DNA from: CBDFMR01 sp965249765
GTDB taxonomy: Bacteria; Bacteroidota; Bacteroidia; Chitinophagales; Saprospiraceae
Reading direction: 5' to 3'
Assembly (NCBI GenBank): GCA_965249765.1
Contig: CBDFMR010000004.1
Coordinates: 124,001-188,000 of the forward strand
DNA length: 64,000 bases
This document shows, one piece after another, positions 36,237 to 44,433 of this stretch. Position 1 is the first letter of the stretch, and each line of letters begins with the position of its first letter. The notes under the pieces were generated by a model. The model was given only the letters and a program-made list of their open reading frames with translations. It had not been told where the DNA came from and ran no database searches. A program made the translations under genes and the position numbers.

Positions 36237-36854
36237 GTGTGCTGTGTAGTTTATTTAAAGATGGAGGTAGGTCCTCCGATAAGGGGATACAGGTCCACTT
36301 ATCAAACAACTTCTGTAATTTATAAGAGGCAACTTTTATGGATGAAGCGACAGGAGAAAAGGCCGAATTAAATCGGTCATGTATGGATAGGAGAGATGAG
36401 CGCAAGCGAACCTTTCGATGAAGTGGCGAAAAGACCAGTTGTTGTCAAAAATCGGGACATATCGAGGTTTCGATGAAGAGTACAGAAGTTACCTGTTTAC
36501 GGTCTGTATGACAACCGTCATTCAGGAGGCATGACTCTTATCTAGGCTTTAGCTGAGAACCACAGGAAGCCTGTTGTAAATGTTAAATGGAAAGCACAAT
36601 CGGAGAATGTCCGTTAGGCGATTACAAAAGTTGTAACAGGTGGCGGATTAAGCCGTAGTAGTGATGAAGTGTTTGTAATGAATATGAAGCGAAGGGCTTA
36701 AGTTGAACAGTTTTATTATTTAAGGACAACTTAAAAATTTTAAGGATGATTTTTAAAGAAGAAACAAAGTCTATCCCAATTACCAAAGAGATGGTATGGG
36801 CAGCGTACAAGAAGATTCGTCAAAATGGTGAAGGATCAGGAGTAGATAGTTTAA

Positions 36855-38922
36855 CCCAACTTGGCTTAGGAGTTTCAAGAAGCAACAATTTTCGACAAAT
36901 ATGAGTGTCTACGAGTGTCTAACAGACTGATAATCAGTTATTGTATTATTAGTTTTTCAATTGTAGTAGTGTACGGTTACTGGTTTTATGCAATTTTCAT
37001 TGTATCTTTGCTTTCATGTTTATTAGATGTGTCAAAAAACAACGTAGTAAGAACTCCCAAATATTTTATCAATACACTTTGGCCCAGACTTCCAGGATTG
37101 ACGGTAAAGTCAAGCAATTTTCCATTTTGTATTTAGGCTCAGATAAGATATTGGCAGATAAAGCCAATCGTGCCGTTGTATTGGCCATGTTAAAAAGTAA
37201 AATTTTTGGACAACCGGACTTGTTTCCATCGAAGTATCCAAAGGAGCTCGAAGAGCTTGCTTTGGGCTACTATGAAAAATATCTTATTAAATATGAGTTG
37301 CAGGGTAAGCCCGCACCGACGTCCATACCTCCCCCACCAAACAAAGCGGAGTTTCACCGATTAGATATAAAGGGTTTGAGAGTAGAACAAGTACGTAGTT
37401 TTGGTGCAGAAAATCTATGCAAGCAAATACTGGATAAACTAGAGCTTGCCCGTTGTTTTAAGCAAATGGGATTAACTAAAGTTGAAATAAACAAAGCATT
37501 AATAAGTATTACTGCACGAGCCATATTTGCATGCTCTGAACATAGGACAGCCCAAATTTTACAGACCAATAGCGAGCTCCAACATTGCTACCGACAGGAA
37601 GAAAAAATTACACACAAACAACTATATGCCATTGCCGATAAGTTGTACAATAACAAAGACAGAATTGATCAATTTATTTACAATAGGGTCACAGACATGT
37701 TTGGTTTAAAAGACAAACTTGTGATTTTTGATATTAGCAATACTTATTTTGAAACAAGTAAAAGACAGAGTAAAATAGCACGTCACGCAAGGAGTAAAGA
37801 AAAGCGAAATGATTGTCCAATAGTTGTATTTACGGGTGTCATAAACGCCGAAGGCTTTATACGACACTCTAGGATCTATGAGGGGAATAGGGCAGATGCA
37901 ACGACACTTGATGATATGATAAAAGATCTGGAGAAGTATGCAAAACCCGATATTGAACGCACAGTAGTCATAGACGCGGGTATTGCAACAGAAGACAACT
38001 TAGCATTACTGAGGGCCAGGAAATACAAGTATGTTTGTGTATCACGTAAACGCCTCAAAGATTATCCAGCGCAGGACGTTGATCAGCGAGTGACTATATT
38101 TAATAAAGATGACAAGCAAAAGGTCGAGCTATACATTTTCCAGCCACAAGGATATACGGATACATGGATGTATGTTCAAAGTGATGGCAAGCGAAAAAAA
38201 GAGCAATCGATGGATGGTAAATTAGTCCAGAGATTTGAAGAAAACCTGGAAACCATAAAAAAGGCCATTGACAAAAAAGGAGGAACCAAGAAGATCGAAA
38301 AAGTATGGGAACGTATTGGTCGAGCAAAACAAAAACACTTTCGAGTATCGGGACGGTATGATATTAATGTTGAGCAGTGCCAAGGTATTGCCACGGATAT
38401 GAGTTGGATCAAGAAAACATCGAAAGTAAAACAAGACAAAGCAAAAGGGGTATATTTTTTGCGCACAAATTATTCAGATCCAACCGAAAATCAATTATGG
38501 GATATATACAACACCATCCGTGAAGTTGAATCAACCTTTAGGTGTCTAAAAACTGACCTGCAAATTAGACCCATTCACCACCAAAAAGACGAGCGAATCA
38601 AAAGTCATATCTACTTGACAGTTTTAGCTTATCAACTTGTTAATACGATTCGGTATATGCTAAAGCAACATGGTCTCACATACGATTGGAGAAACATACT
38701 TAGAATATTGAGTACCCATACTATCCAAACTGTTGTGCTTCCTACGGATAAAAAGGTGATTCATATGCGCATACCTTCTAAGCCCATTGAACAACTACAG
38801 CAAATTTATTCTGCCACCCAATGTAAGCACACTCAAACCCCTACAAAAAAATATGTAGTGTACCACTGATTTTCTAAGTCACTGAAAATCAATAAACTAA
38901 TTTCTCCGTCGGCCAAGTTGGG
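36855..38922 (+). mobile_element. IS1634-like insertion sequence inside intron C2
   Basis: 2068 bp with perfect 11-bp terminal inverted repeats (CCCAACTTGGC ... GCCAAGTTGGG) and a TTAA duplication (36851-36854, 38923-38926). Comparison with C1 confirms the empty site. It contains one transposase gene. Confidence 0.9.
37016..38869 (+). CDS. IS4-superfamily (IS1634-like) DDE transposase
   Basis: Up to 617 residues. Family features: GQPDLFPSKYPKELEE linker, HRTAQILQTNSELQHCY, LVIFDISNTYFETSKR (first catalytic Asp), RTVVIDAGIATEDNLALL (second Asp) and the YREK-like DIYNTIREVESTFRCLKTDL (catalytic Glu), then HIYLTVLAYQLVNTIRY. This is the IS1634 branch of the IS4 group. The first ~25 residues may not be translated; a later start near the KVKQFSILYLGSD segment is equally possible. 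The gene looks intact and could be active. Confidence 0.85.
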   Translation: MFIRCVKKQRSKNSQIFYQYTLAQTSRIDGKVKQFSILYLGSDKILADKANRAVVLAMLKSKIFGQPDLFPSKYPKELEELALGYYEKYLIKYELQGKPAPTSIPPPPNKAEFHRLDIKGLRVEQVRSFGAENLCKQILDKLELARCFKQMGLTKVEINKALISITARAIFACSEHRTAQILQTNSELQHCYRQEEKITHKQLYAIADKLYNNKDRIDQFIYNRVTDMFGLKDKLVIFDISNTYFETSKRQSKIARHARSKEKRNDCPIVVFTGVINAEGFIRHSRIYEGNRADATTLDDMIKDLEKYAKPDIERTVVIDAGIATEDNLALLRARKYKYVCVSRKRLKDYPAQDVDQRVTIFNKDDKQKVELYIFQPQGYTDTWMYVQSDGKRKKEQSMDGKLVQRFEENLETIKKAIDKKGGTKKIEKVWERIGRAKQKHFRVSGRYDINVEQCQGIATDMSWIKKTSKVKQDKAKGVYFLRTNYSDPTENQLWDIYNTIREVESTFRCLKTDLQIRPIHHQKDERIKSHIYLTVLAYQLVNTIRYMLKQHGLTYDWRNILRILSTHTIQTVVLPTDKKVIHMRIPSKPIEQLQQIYSATQCKHTQTPTKKYVVYH

Positions 38923-40180
38923 TTAAGTCTGTCAGAATTTGAGAAAGTTCGAAGAAAAGAACTGTACAAGATTTGGAACAGGCTATCATCAGGAAGTTAT
39001 TTTCCACAGATGGTAAAGCGAGTGCAAATTCCGAAAGGAAAGGGAAAGTTGCGACCATTAGGGATACCTACGGTTAGTGACAGAATAGCACAGCAGGTAA
39101 TCAAAACTTATCTAGAACCAAGATTGGAATTAGAATTTATGGAATGCTCTTACGGGTATAGACCTGGAAGAGGGGTACAAGGAGCAATCGAGAAAGTTAG
39201 GAAAAATGTACGGAAATATCCGTGGGTTATTGATCTGGATATCCAACAATTTTTTGAGAACGTGGATCATGCATTGCTGCAAAAGGCATTGTCAAGACAT
39301 GTTTCAGAAAAATGGGTATTGATGTACATAGACCGCTGGCTCACCAGTCCTATTCTTTTAGAAGATGGGCGAGTGCAAGAGTCAAGAGGCTTGGGTACAC
39401 CACAGGGCGGCGTAATAAGTCCGCTGTTGTCAAATCTGTATTTGCATTACTGCATAGACAGATGGATGCAAATCTATTATCCAAAAGTGGAAATGGTACG
39501 ATATGCTGATGATCTTATAATCCATTGTGGTAGTCAATTAGAATGCGAAGAGATTTTAAGTAGATTAAAAGAACGTCTATTTGACTGTGGGCTTACAGCC
39601 CACTCAGAAAAGACGAAGATAGTATACTGCAAGAAGGACGGACGTAATTTAAGAGGCCATCCAGTACAATTTGATTTTCTTGGGTTTAGCTTTCAACCAT
39701 TAAGGATGCGTCTGAAAAGGGGCGGAAGTTTTCTCCAATTCGATTGTAAGATGATCCGTAAATCTAAGAAACGGATACTGAAGACTCTGAGCGAATTGGC
39801 ATTTCATAAGAAGAGTCGACTGAAGATTCAAGATTTAGCAAAGATGTTAAATCCAAAGATTAGAGGGTGGGCAAACTACTATGGAAGAGTCAGCAGAAAG
39901 AGTCTTACACCAGTATTGTATCACCTCCATCATCGAATCATCAAATGGGTATTAAATAAGTATAAGGGATTTAAAGGGAGTAAGATTAAAGCCATCAACT
40001 GGCTGCGAAGAATACTCAAATTTTATCCCAACTTATTCTACCATTGGCAACTGGGTTATAAGTTCATGAAGACTTAGGAACCAAGACCGTTCAATAAGAG
40101 CCGTATGATGGGAGACTATCACGTACGGTTCTGTGAGAGGTTAGGGGTGAAATTCCCCTTGCCTACTCGACTATGGGCTT

Positions 40181-40381
40181 TTATTTCTTTTTCAATAGAA
40201 ACCATGTAACATCATCTTGGGGAAATGCTTTATCGCGTTTGTAAGTGAAACCATAATCTACTAAGTCTAAATCATCATAAGTTTCAAGTAATTCTCCAGC
40301 AAAGTCCCTTTTGAACAAGCGGTCATTATGTCCTCGATAGTTCACGGTAACAGGAGATGGGTTATAGTATTCAGCTATCAA
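40181..40381 (-). CDS. Small cassette-borne protein of unknown function, 5' end disturbed
   Basis: A 66-residue frame ends LVDYGFTYKRDKAFPQDD then VTWFLLKKK. The apparent start is TTG at 40381, but the frame stays open upstream (NKYILIAEYY) until it meets transposase remnant sequence near 40390. The true N-terminus may therefore be longer or lost. The position just after an intron array, the orientation, and a terminal GCCCATA on its 3' side (40172-40178, minus strand) match the other cassettes. No family with known function is recognised. Confidence 0.55.
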   Translation of the reverse strand: MIAEYYNPSPVTVNYRGHNDRLFKRDFAGELLETYDDLDLVDYGFTYKRDKAFPQDDVTWFLLKKK

Positions 40382-40389
40382 AATGTATT

Positions 40390-40976
40390 TGTTACTTGAC
40401 TGATAAATTTTTTCCTAAACTTGAACGATTCTTAGTCCACTATCGAAATATGGTAATATTGGGTGATGGAGCAAAATGGATATGGCGGTGGGCAGAGGAT
40501 AATTACCCTGGGGCTATTCAAATATTGGACTATTACCATGCAAAGGAAAAATTGGTTTTGTTTGCCAAACATCAATTTAGCCAAGATCAGGATAGAATGC
40601 AATGGCTTAAAAAAGAAAAACTACTTAAATAACCTAGTAGATCTAGGTTATTGAAGTACTAAAATGTATTAGATCAAGAAGTGATCAAGCCAAGATTGCC
40701 AAACAAAAGGCCATTGATTATTATATCGAACATGAAGATCGAATGATGTATAAATCATATCGCAAAAAAGGATTGCTGATCGGATCGGGACCCATCGAAG
40801 CTGCACATAGAAGTGTGATTCAACAAAGAATGAAGTTGTCGGGACAAAAGTGGTCTATCAATGGTGCAAATGCTATGGCTAACTTAAGATGCTACAAGCA
40901 TAGCGGAGCTTGGGAGGTCATCAAGACCGTCATAGCTAATGCAGCTCAATTGTGCAATTTGAAATACACACGTTAG
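40390..40976 (+). pseudogene. ISKra4-like transposase remnant
   Basis: The text CYLTDKFFPKLERFLVHYRN then ILGDGAKWIWRWAEDNYPGA and DYYHAKEKL is the catalytic-core region of ISKra4-type transposases. After a frame break near 40630 it resumes with KKGLLIGSGPIEAAHRSVIQ and AMANLRCYKHSGAWE. The N-terminal half is missing and the junction on the left cuts the cassette gene. A second, differently deleted copy lies at 50617-51223. Confidence 0.8.
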
Positions 40977-41010
40977 TTGTTACTTTCTCAGAAGATGCTT
41001 TAGTACTTAT

Positions 41011-41018
41011 TATATTTG
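41011..41018 (+). promoter_or_regulatory. Likely -7 box of fbp
   Basis: TATATTTG matches the Bacteroidota TAnnTTTG consensus and lies about 22 bp before the fbp start. No convincing -33 element is seen. Confidence 0.4.
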
Positions 41019-41039
41019 TAACAGAAATCAGACTTGGAT

Positions 41040-42044
41040 ATGAGTAAAATAGTAACTCTAGATGAATTTGTCATTCAAAACCAGAAATCTCATCATGATG
41101 CTCAGGGCCACCTGACAAGGTTGTTGAGAGATATAGGAATAGCTGCTAAGATTGTCAATCGGGAAGTAAACCGTGCAGGGTTGGTCAATATTCTTGGTGT
41201 TGAAGGTAGTCAGAACGTCACTGGTGATGAAGTGCAGAAACTTGATCTTTTTGCTGATGAAAAAATGATAGAGTGTCTTAAGAATGGAGGTCAGTGTGCT
41301 GGAATCGCCTCTGAAGAATTAGAGGACTTCGTGAATTTGCCACGTCTCAATAAACAAGGAGCAGAATATGTCGTAGTAATGGACCCACTAGATGGCTCCA
41401 GTAATATTGACGTGAATGTCAGTGTAGGTACGATCTTTGGAATTTATAAGAGGAAGTCCTCAAATGATAAGGACGTTGATCTTGCTGATTTTCTACAGCT
41501 TGGTTCTGAGATGATTGCTTCTGGTTATGTCCTCTATGGAACGAGCACCATACTGGTCTACACAACTGGTCAAGGTGTCAACGGATTTACACTTGATCCA
41601 TCTATTGGTGAATTCTGCCTATCTCACCCAAACATGAAGATACCTAATAAAGGGAATTACTATTCTGTTAACCAAGGTTATTACTTGAAGTTTGATCTGG
41701 AGATGAGGAGATATATCGATGAGTGCTCAGATATGAATCTCAGACTCAGGTACATTGGAAGCATGGTATCTGATATACATAGAATACTTTTTCAGGGAGG
41801 AATCTTTCTTTACCCCAATACACGAAAATATCCTCAAGGAAAACTAAGATTGCTCTATGAGTGTAATCCGATGTCTTTGATCATGGAGCAGGCAGGTGGC
41901 AAAGCCATCAACTGTAAGCTGGAGCGGATACTTGATCTTGATATTTCCAGCATTCACCAACGCTCAACCATAGCTATTGGCTCACCGGATATGGTTGATG
42001 ACATGAAGGCTTTTGTAGAGAGATATAGCGCAGTCAAAGTGTAG
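41040..42044 (+). CDS. fbp: Fructose-1,6-bisphosphatase, class I
   Basis: A 334-residue enzyme. VMDPLDGSSNIDVNVSVGTI (about residues 116-135) carries the metal-binding DPLDGSSN. GIASEELEDF, GYVLYGTSTILVYTTG and YPQGKLRLLYECNPMSLIME (with the conserved LYECNP) complete the class I FBPase pattern. It removes the 1-phosphate in gluconeogenesis in the cytosol. I choose MSKIVTLDEF at 41040; an ATG two codons upstream is possible. The gene begins just right of the ISKra4 remnant and marks the return to housekeeping chromosome. Confidence 0.95.
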   Translation: MSKIVTLDEFVIQNQKSHHDAQGHLTRLLRDIGIAAKIVNREVNRAGLVNILGVEGSQNVTGDEVQKLDLFADEKMIECLKNGGQCAGIASEELEDFVNLPRLNKQGAEYVVVMDPLDGSSNIDVNVSVGTIFGIYKRKSSNDKDVDLADFLQLGSEMIASGYVLYGTSTILVYTTGQGVNGFTLDPSIGEFCLSHPNMKIPNKGNYYSVNQGYYLKFDLEMRRYIDECSDMNLRLRYIGSMVSDIHRILFQGGIFLYPNTRKYPQGKLRLLYECNPMSLIMEQAGGKAINCKLERILDLDISSIHQRSTIAIGSPDMVDDMKAFVERYSAVKV

Positions 42045-42116
42045 TAGCATATTCTGAGACAAAATTCAAAGAAATTATATGGGCACTAAAAAATCTTTTT
42101 TTTTGGAGATACTAGA

Positions 42117-42698
42117 GTGCCTAAATTATTACAGGAATCCGTACTGATTGTCTTCAGCATCTTACTCGCATTGGTAATCAATGAGTGGCGTGCCGATCAG
42201 AAATTAGAATCCGATAAAGAAAAGATACTTGAGAGTATAGTCTTGGAATTGGAGAATAATTTGAAATCCCTTCGTGCTGTCATGTCTTATCACAAAAAGG
42301 TGGCTCAAAAAATGGGCGAAATACTTTCGCAAAAGAATGTGATAGATGTATTAGGAAAGAAGAACGGGATCGAATTGTTTTTTCAATACTCTGAAGATGG
42401 TTTTCAAGAACCTCGAGTTCAAGCCAATGCCTGGCAGACTGCTCAATTAAGTGGAATTCTAAGCCAGTTTGACAATGAGACTATTTATCGACTGTCTGCA
42501 CTATATGAACTTCAGGAAGAAGGAGTAGAGACAGCTTGGAAGAAGACCGTTGAAGGTTTTTATGACAACGATAGTTTTGATCCTTCTAAGAATTATGCAA
42601 TCCTACAAAAAATTCAGTTGGCAATAAGCTCTCTTCATAGTATGGAACGGTATCTTGTAGAGAAAAATGAGGAGACATTGGAATTCTTGAAAAAATAG
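42117..42698 (+). CDS. Membrane-anchored protein of unknown function (DUF6090-like)
   Basis: A 193-residue protein starting at GTG, with one N-terminal hydrophobic segment (ESVLIVFSILLALVINEW, residues 7-24). It is followed by a helical soluble part rich in coiled-coil-like heptads (KILESIVLELENNLKSLRAV). The pattern of a single helix ending in NEWR followed by EL.NN matches a small uncharacterised Bacteroidota family. No enzyme motif is visible. The gene lies between fbp and a convergent helix-hairpin-helix gene. Confidence 0.6.
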   Translation: MPKLLQESVLIVFSILLALVINEWRADQKLESDKEKILESIVLELENNLKSLRAVMSYHKKVAQKMGEILSQKNVIDVLGKKNGIELFFQYSEDGFQEPRVQANAWQTAQLSGILSQFDNETIYRLSALYELQEEGVETAWKKTVEGFYDNDSFDPSKNYAILQKIQLAISSLHSMERYLVEKNEETLEFLKK

Positions 42699-42740
42699 GA
42701 GGCTATTTAACCACGGTGTACCATTTGACGACTGCTGTAT

Positions 42741-43697
42741 TCATTCCTCCAATTCCACACCAGAGTAAAAATCAAGGTACGGCATTATTTGATTGATTTT
42801 CTTCTTACTCAAAAAGCGCATTTTTTGAATATCAGCTATGGACTCAAAATTACCATGCTCATTACGATAAATAAGGATTAGTTCAGCTTGTTTGCGAGAG
42901 ATATAGCTGTGTCTGGTTAATTGATCTTTGTCAGCTGTATTGATTAAAATCTTATCGTAAGGTGTGATGAGGATGAGGTGGTCTTTGATTTTTTGAAATG
43001 TAGAGTCTGGCAATCCAAATGTCTCACCGACTTGATCGATGGAATGAAAACCTCCCAATCCGTTTCTAAACTTGAGAATCCTCGATGACAGGACTTGGCC
43101 TAGACCTCTGATGGCCATCAGATCACTAGATGTGGCACCATTTACGTCTACCAGAGCTACTGTTGATAAAGACGTCTTTTCTTTTTTCTCGGTCTCTGAT
43201 GGTGGGATGTGGATGTAGTCCTTCAATCTATGAAACAGAGTGCTGTCCAGACCATAGATTTTCTTAAGGTCATCCGGCTTTTTAAACCTTCCACCTTTGA
43301 TTCGATATTTGAGTATGTTATGAACTACCCAAGGTTTGAGGCCTAGGGCTTCGAGTTGATCTTGATTAGCGGTATTCGGATCAAATGGCTTAAGACGCTT
43401 GGGTTTTTCTATTTTCTTCTTTGGTATTCTAGAGAAGGTGTCCTTTTTTTTACGGGGCTGTTTGACGAATTTTCTGATAGACTCTCGTTTGACTACGACG
43501 CCTTTTTTATCAGGTGACTCAATGTATGTTGCTAGGTAATCGTCAAGACTTACTGTTTTTGGTTCCTTATCTGGGGGCTTATAGTATACGGTGTTGGAAA
43601 GGTAGATGCCTATGATTACGATGATCATTAGTAGCATGACTATAATGCCGCGTATTTCATTACGCGTATACCTGAAGTAATCGCTTAATTGGGTCAT
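42741..43697 (-). CDS. ComEA-like protein with tandem helix-hairpin-helix DNA-binding domains
   Basis: A 318-residue protein with an N-terminal membrane anchor (IIVMLLMIIVIIGIYLS, about residues 19-35) and three helix-hairpin-helix units. They are FDPNTANQDQLEALGLKPWV (about 104-123), VDVNGATSSDLMAIRGLGQV (about 184-203) and ILINTADKDQLTRHSYISRK (about 248-267). Each is followed by a YR..GGF-type segment. This is the arrangement of ComEA-like periplasmic DNA receptors, so a role in DNA uptake is plausible, which would be relevant to cassette and IS acquisition. Other DNA-uptake genes are not adjacent. Confidence 0.8.
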   Translation of the reverse strand: MTQLSDYFRYTRNEIRGIIVMLLMIIVIIGIYLSNTVYYKPPDKEPKTVSLDDYLATYIESPDKKGVVVKRESIRKFVKQPRKKKDTFSRIPKKKIEKPKRLKPFDPNTANQDQLEALGLKPWVVHNILKYRIKGGRFKKPDDLKKIYGLDSTLFHRLKDYIHIPPSETEKKEKTSLSTVALVDVNGATSSDLMAIRGLGQVLSSRILKFRNGLGGFHSIDQVGETFGLPDSTFQKIKDHLILITPYDKILINTADKDQLTRHSYISRKQAELILIYRNEHGNFESIADIQKMRFLSKKKINQIMPYLDFYSGVELEE

Positions 43698-43724
43698 AAG
43701 ATTTCATTGGTCTCAGTCTTGTAG

Positions 43725-44277
43725 TTGAACCTATGGACTTTCAGTTCAAGACTTTCAGTTGCTACACACTTTTGTAACTTCACTTTATGAGTGAAAGACA
43801 TAGGCGTGGAGGTCACACAGTAACTTGGTTGACAGTACATATAGGTTGGGTTACAAAATATCGTTATCATGTTTGGAAAGGAGATATTCAGATAAGGTGT
43901 AGAGATTTGGTTCGTCAAATATGTAAATCTGAAGATGTGAAGATTTTGAAAGGAGTAATGAGTAAGGATCATGTTCACATCCATATTGAGTATCCACCAT
44001 CTAAATCTATTAGTAATGTGATAAAGGGTCTGAAGGGGAGGAGTTCTCGACGACATCAAGAAGAATACCCTGAACTTGATAAGAGAAATTATGGCAGGCA
44101 TTATTGGGCGATAGGCTATGGTGCCTGGAGTACGGGAAATATAACAGACAAGATGGTTGAAGAATATCTCGAACATCATCGTAAGCCAGAAGACCAAGGA
44201 GGAGATAATTTTATAATTGAATAAGAATTTCATTCTTATACCGCTTTTTAATAAACCTATGTACTTTCAGTGCATAG
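43725..44277 (+). mobile_element. Second IS200/IS605-family element, tnpA only
   Basis: A tnpA gene is flanked by related subterminal palindromes. On the left, TTGAAC...GTTCAA (43725-43749) encloses TATGGACTTTCAG. On the right, CTATGTACTTTCAGTGCATAG (44257-44277). Both share the TATGnACTTTCAGT core. No tnpB. Confidence 0.75.
43787..44224 (+). CDS. tnpA: IS200/IS605-family Y1 transposase TnpA
   Basis: A 145-residue protein. The HUH motif is in SKDHVHIHIEYPP (about residues 64-76), and the catalytic Tyr lies in GAWSTGNITDKMVEEYL (about residues 110-126). The length and layout equal those of the copy at 565-999, but the sequence is clearly different, so the two came from separate acquisitions. 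It appears intact. It sits between the ComEA-like gene and the paa cluster and does not interrupt a recognisable gene. Confidence 0.93.
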   Translation: MSERHRRGGHTVTWLTVHIGWVTKYRYHVWKGDIQIRCRDLVRQICKSEDVKILKGVMSKDHVHIHIEYPPSKSISNVIKGLKGRSSRRHQEEYPELDKRNYGRHYWAIGYGAWSTGNITDKMVEEYLEHHRKPEDQGGDNFIIE

Positions 44278-44399
44278 TGTTTTAGTTAAAAAGGATAGTC
44301 TAAAGATAGGAAATTTCTAAGTAAGGTCAGGTAAGGTCAGGAAGTGTTTTTGTCTGTAATTAAATAACCTGTTTCATGCATGTTAAAGTGCAAATAATT

Positions 44400-44422
44400 T
44401 ACCTTTGCTAACAACCGTTAGC
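44400..44422 (+). promoter_or_regulatory. paaE promoter -7 box with adjoining palindromic operator
   Basis: TACCTTTG (44400-44407) fits the TAnnTTTG -7 consensus. It is followed at once by the palindrome CTAACAACCGTTAG (44408-44421; with flanking G/C 44407-44422). A nearly identical palindrome lies before paaA. A repressor bound here would block transcription initiation. Confidence 0.65.
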
Positions 44423-44433
44423 TTTTAAAAACT

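Larger units (their letters stand above)
36746..40077 (+). pseudogene. ltrA: Group II intron reverse transcriptase/maturase (C2), split by IS
   Basis: The N-terminal 36 codons (36746 to about 36854, ending GEGSGVDSL) and the remainder (from 38923, SLSEFEKVRRKELY through YADD to the stop at 40077) form the same RT as C1. They are separated by the IS at 36855-38922. The distal part is uninterrupted (RYADDLIIHC, FDFLGFSFQPLRMRLK, NPKIRGWANYYGRVS) and lacks the frameshift seen in C1. A product started at the internal ATG at 39010 would lack the RT N-terminus (RT-0/1), so activity is unlikely. Confidence 0.92.
36237..40171 (+). mobile_element. Group II intron, type C, copy C2, split by an insertion sequence
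   Basis: It starts GTGTGCTGTGTAG and ends CTACTCGAC at 40171. Without the 2068-bp IS and one TTAA copy it would be about 1863 nt, like C1. Domain V (GAGCCGTA...TACGGTTC near 40099-40132) is intact. It is the last member of array 4 (A-A-B-C). The 3' exon begins TATGGGC. Confidence 0.9.

Noticed and set aside
25683..36405. Recurring small ORFs (about 60-94 codons) repeated many times across the arrays, such as those starting MRSSLLSIHDRFNS or MTTTGLSFGWNEQ
   Set aside because: They lie wholly inside group II intron RNA cores, on either strand, and repeat only because the introns repeat. No independent coding evidence.
37876..38466. Several minus-strand ORFs within the IS transposase
   Set aside because: Antisense shadows of the transposase gene; composition and lack of homology speak against coding.
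30722..40077. Retron or diversity-generating retroelement from the RT genes
   Set aside because: The RTs carry the intron maturase region (KIRGWANYYGR) within intron RNA; no msr/msd or template-repeat/variable-repeat pair is seen.
25593..40171. CRISPR array or other short-spaced repeat system
   Set aside because: The repeat units are 600-1860 bp with intron ends and domain V hairpins, joined without spacers; no cas gene is present.
43694..44233. A 179-codon minus-strand ORF over the second tnpA
   Set aside because: It is the antisense shadow of an intact transposase with clear motifs and has no family resemblance itself.
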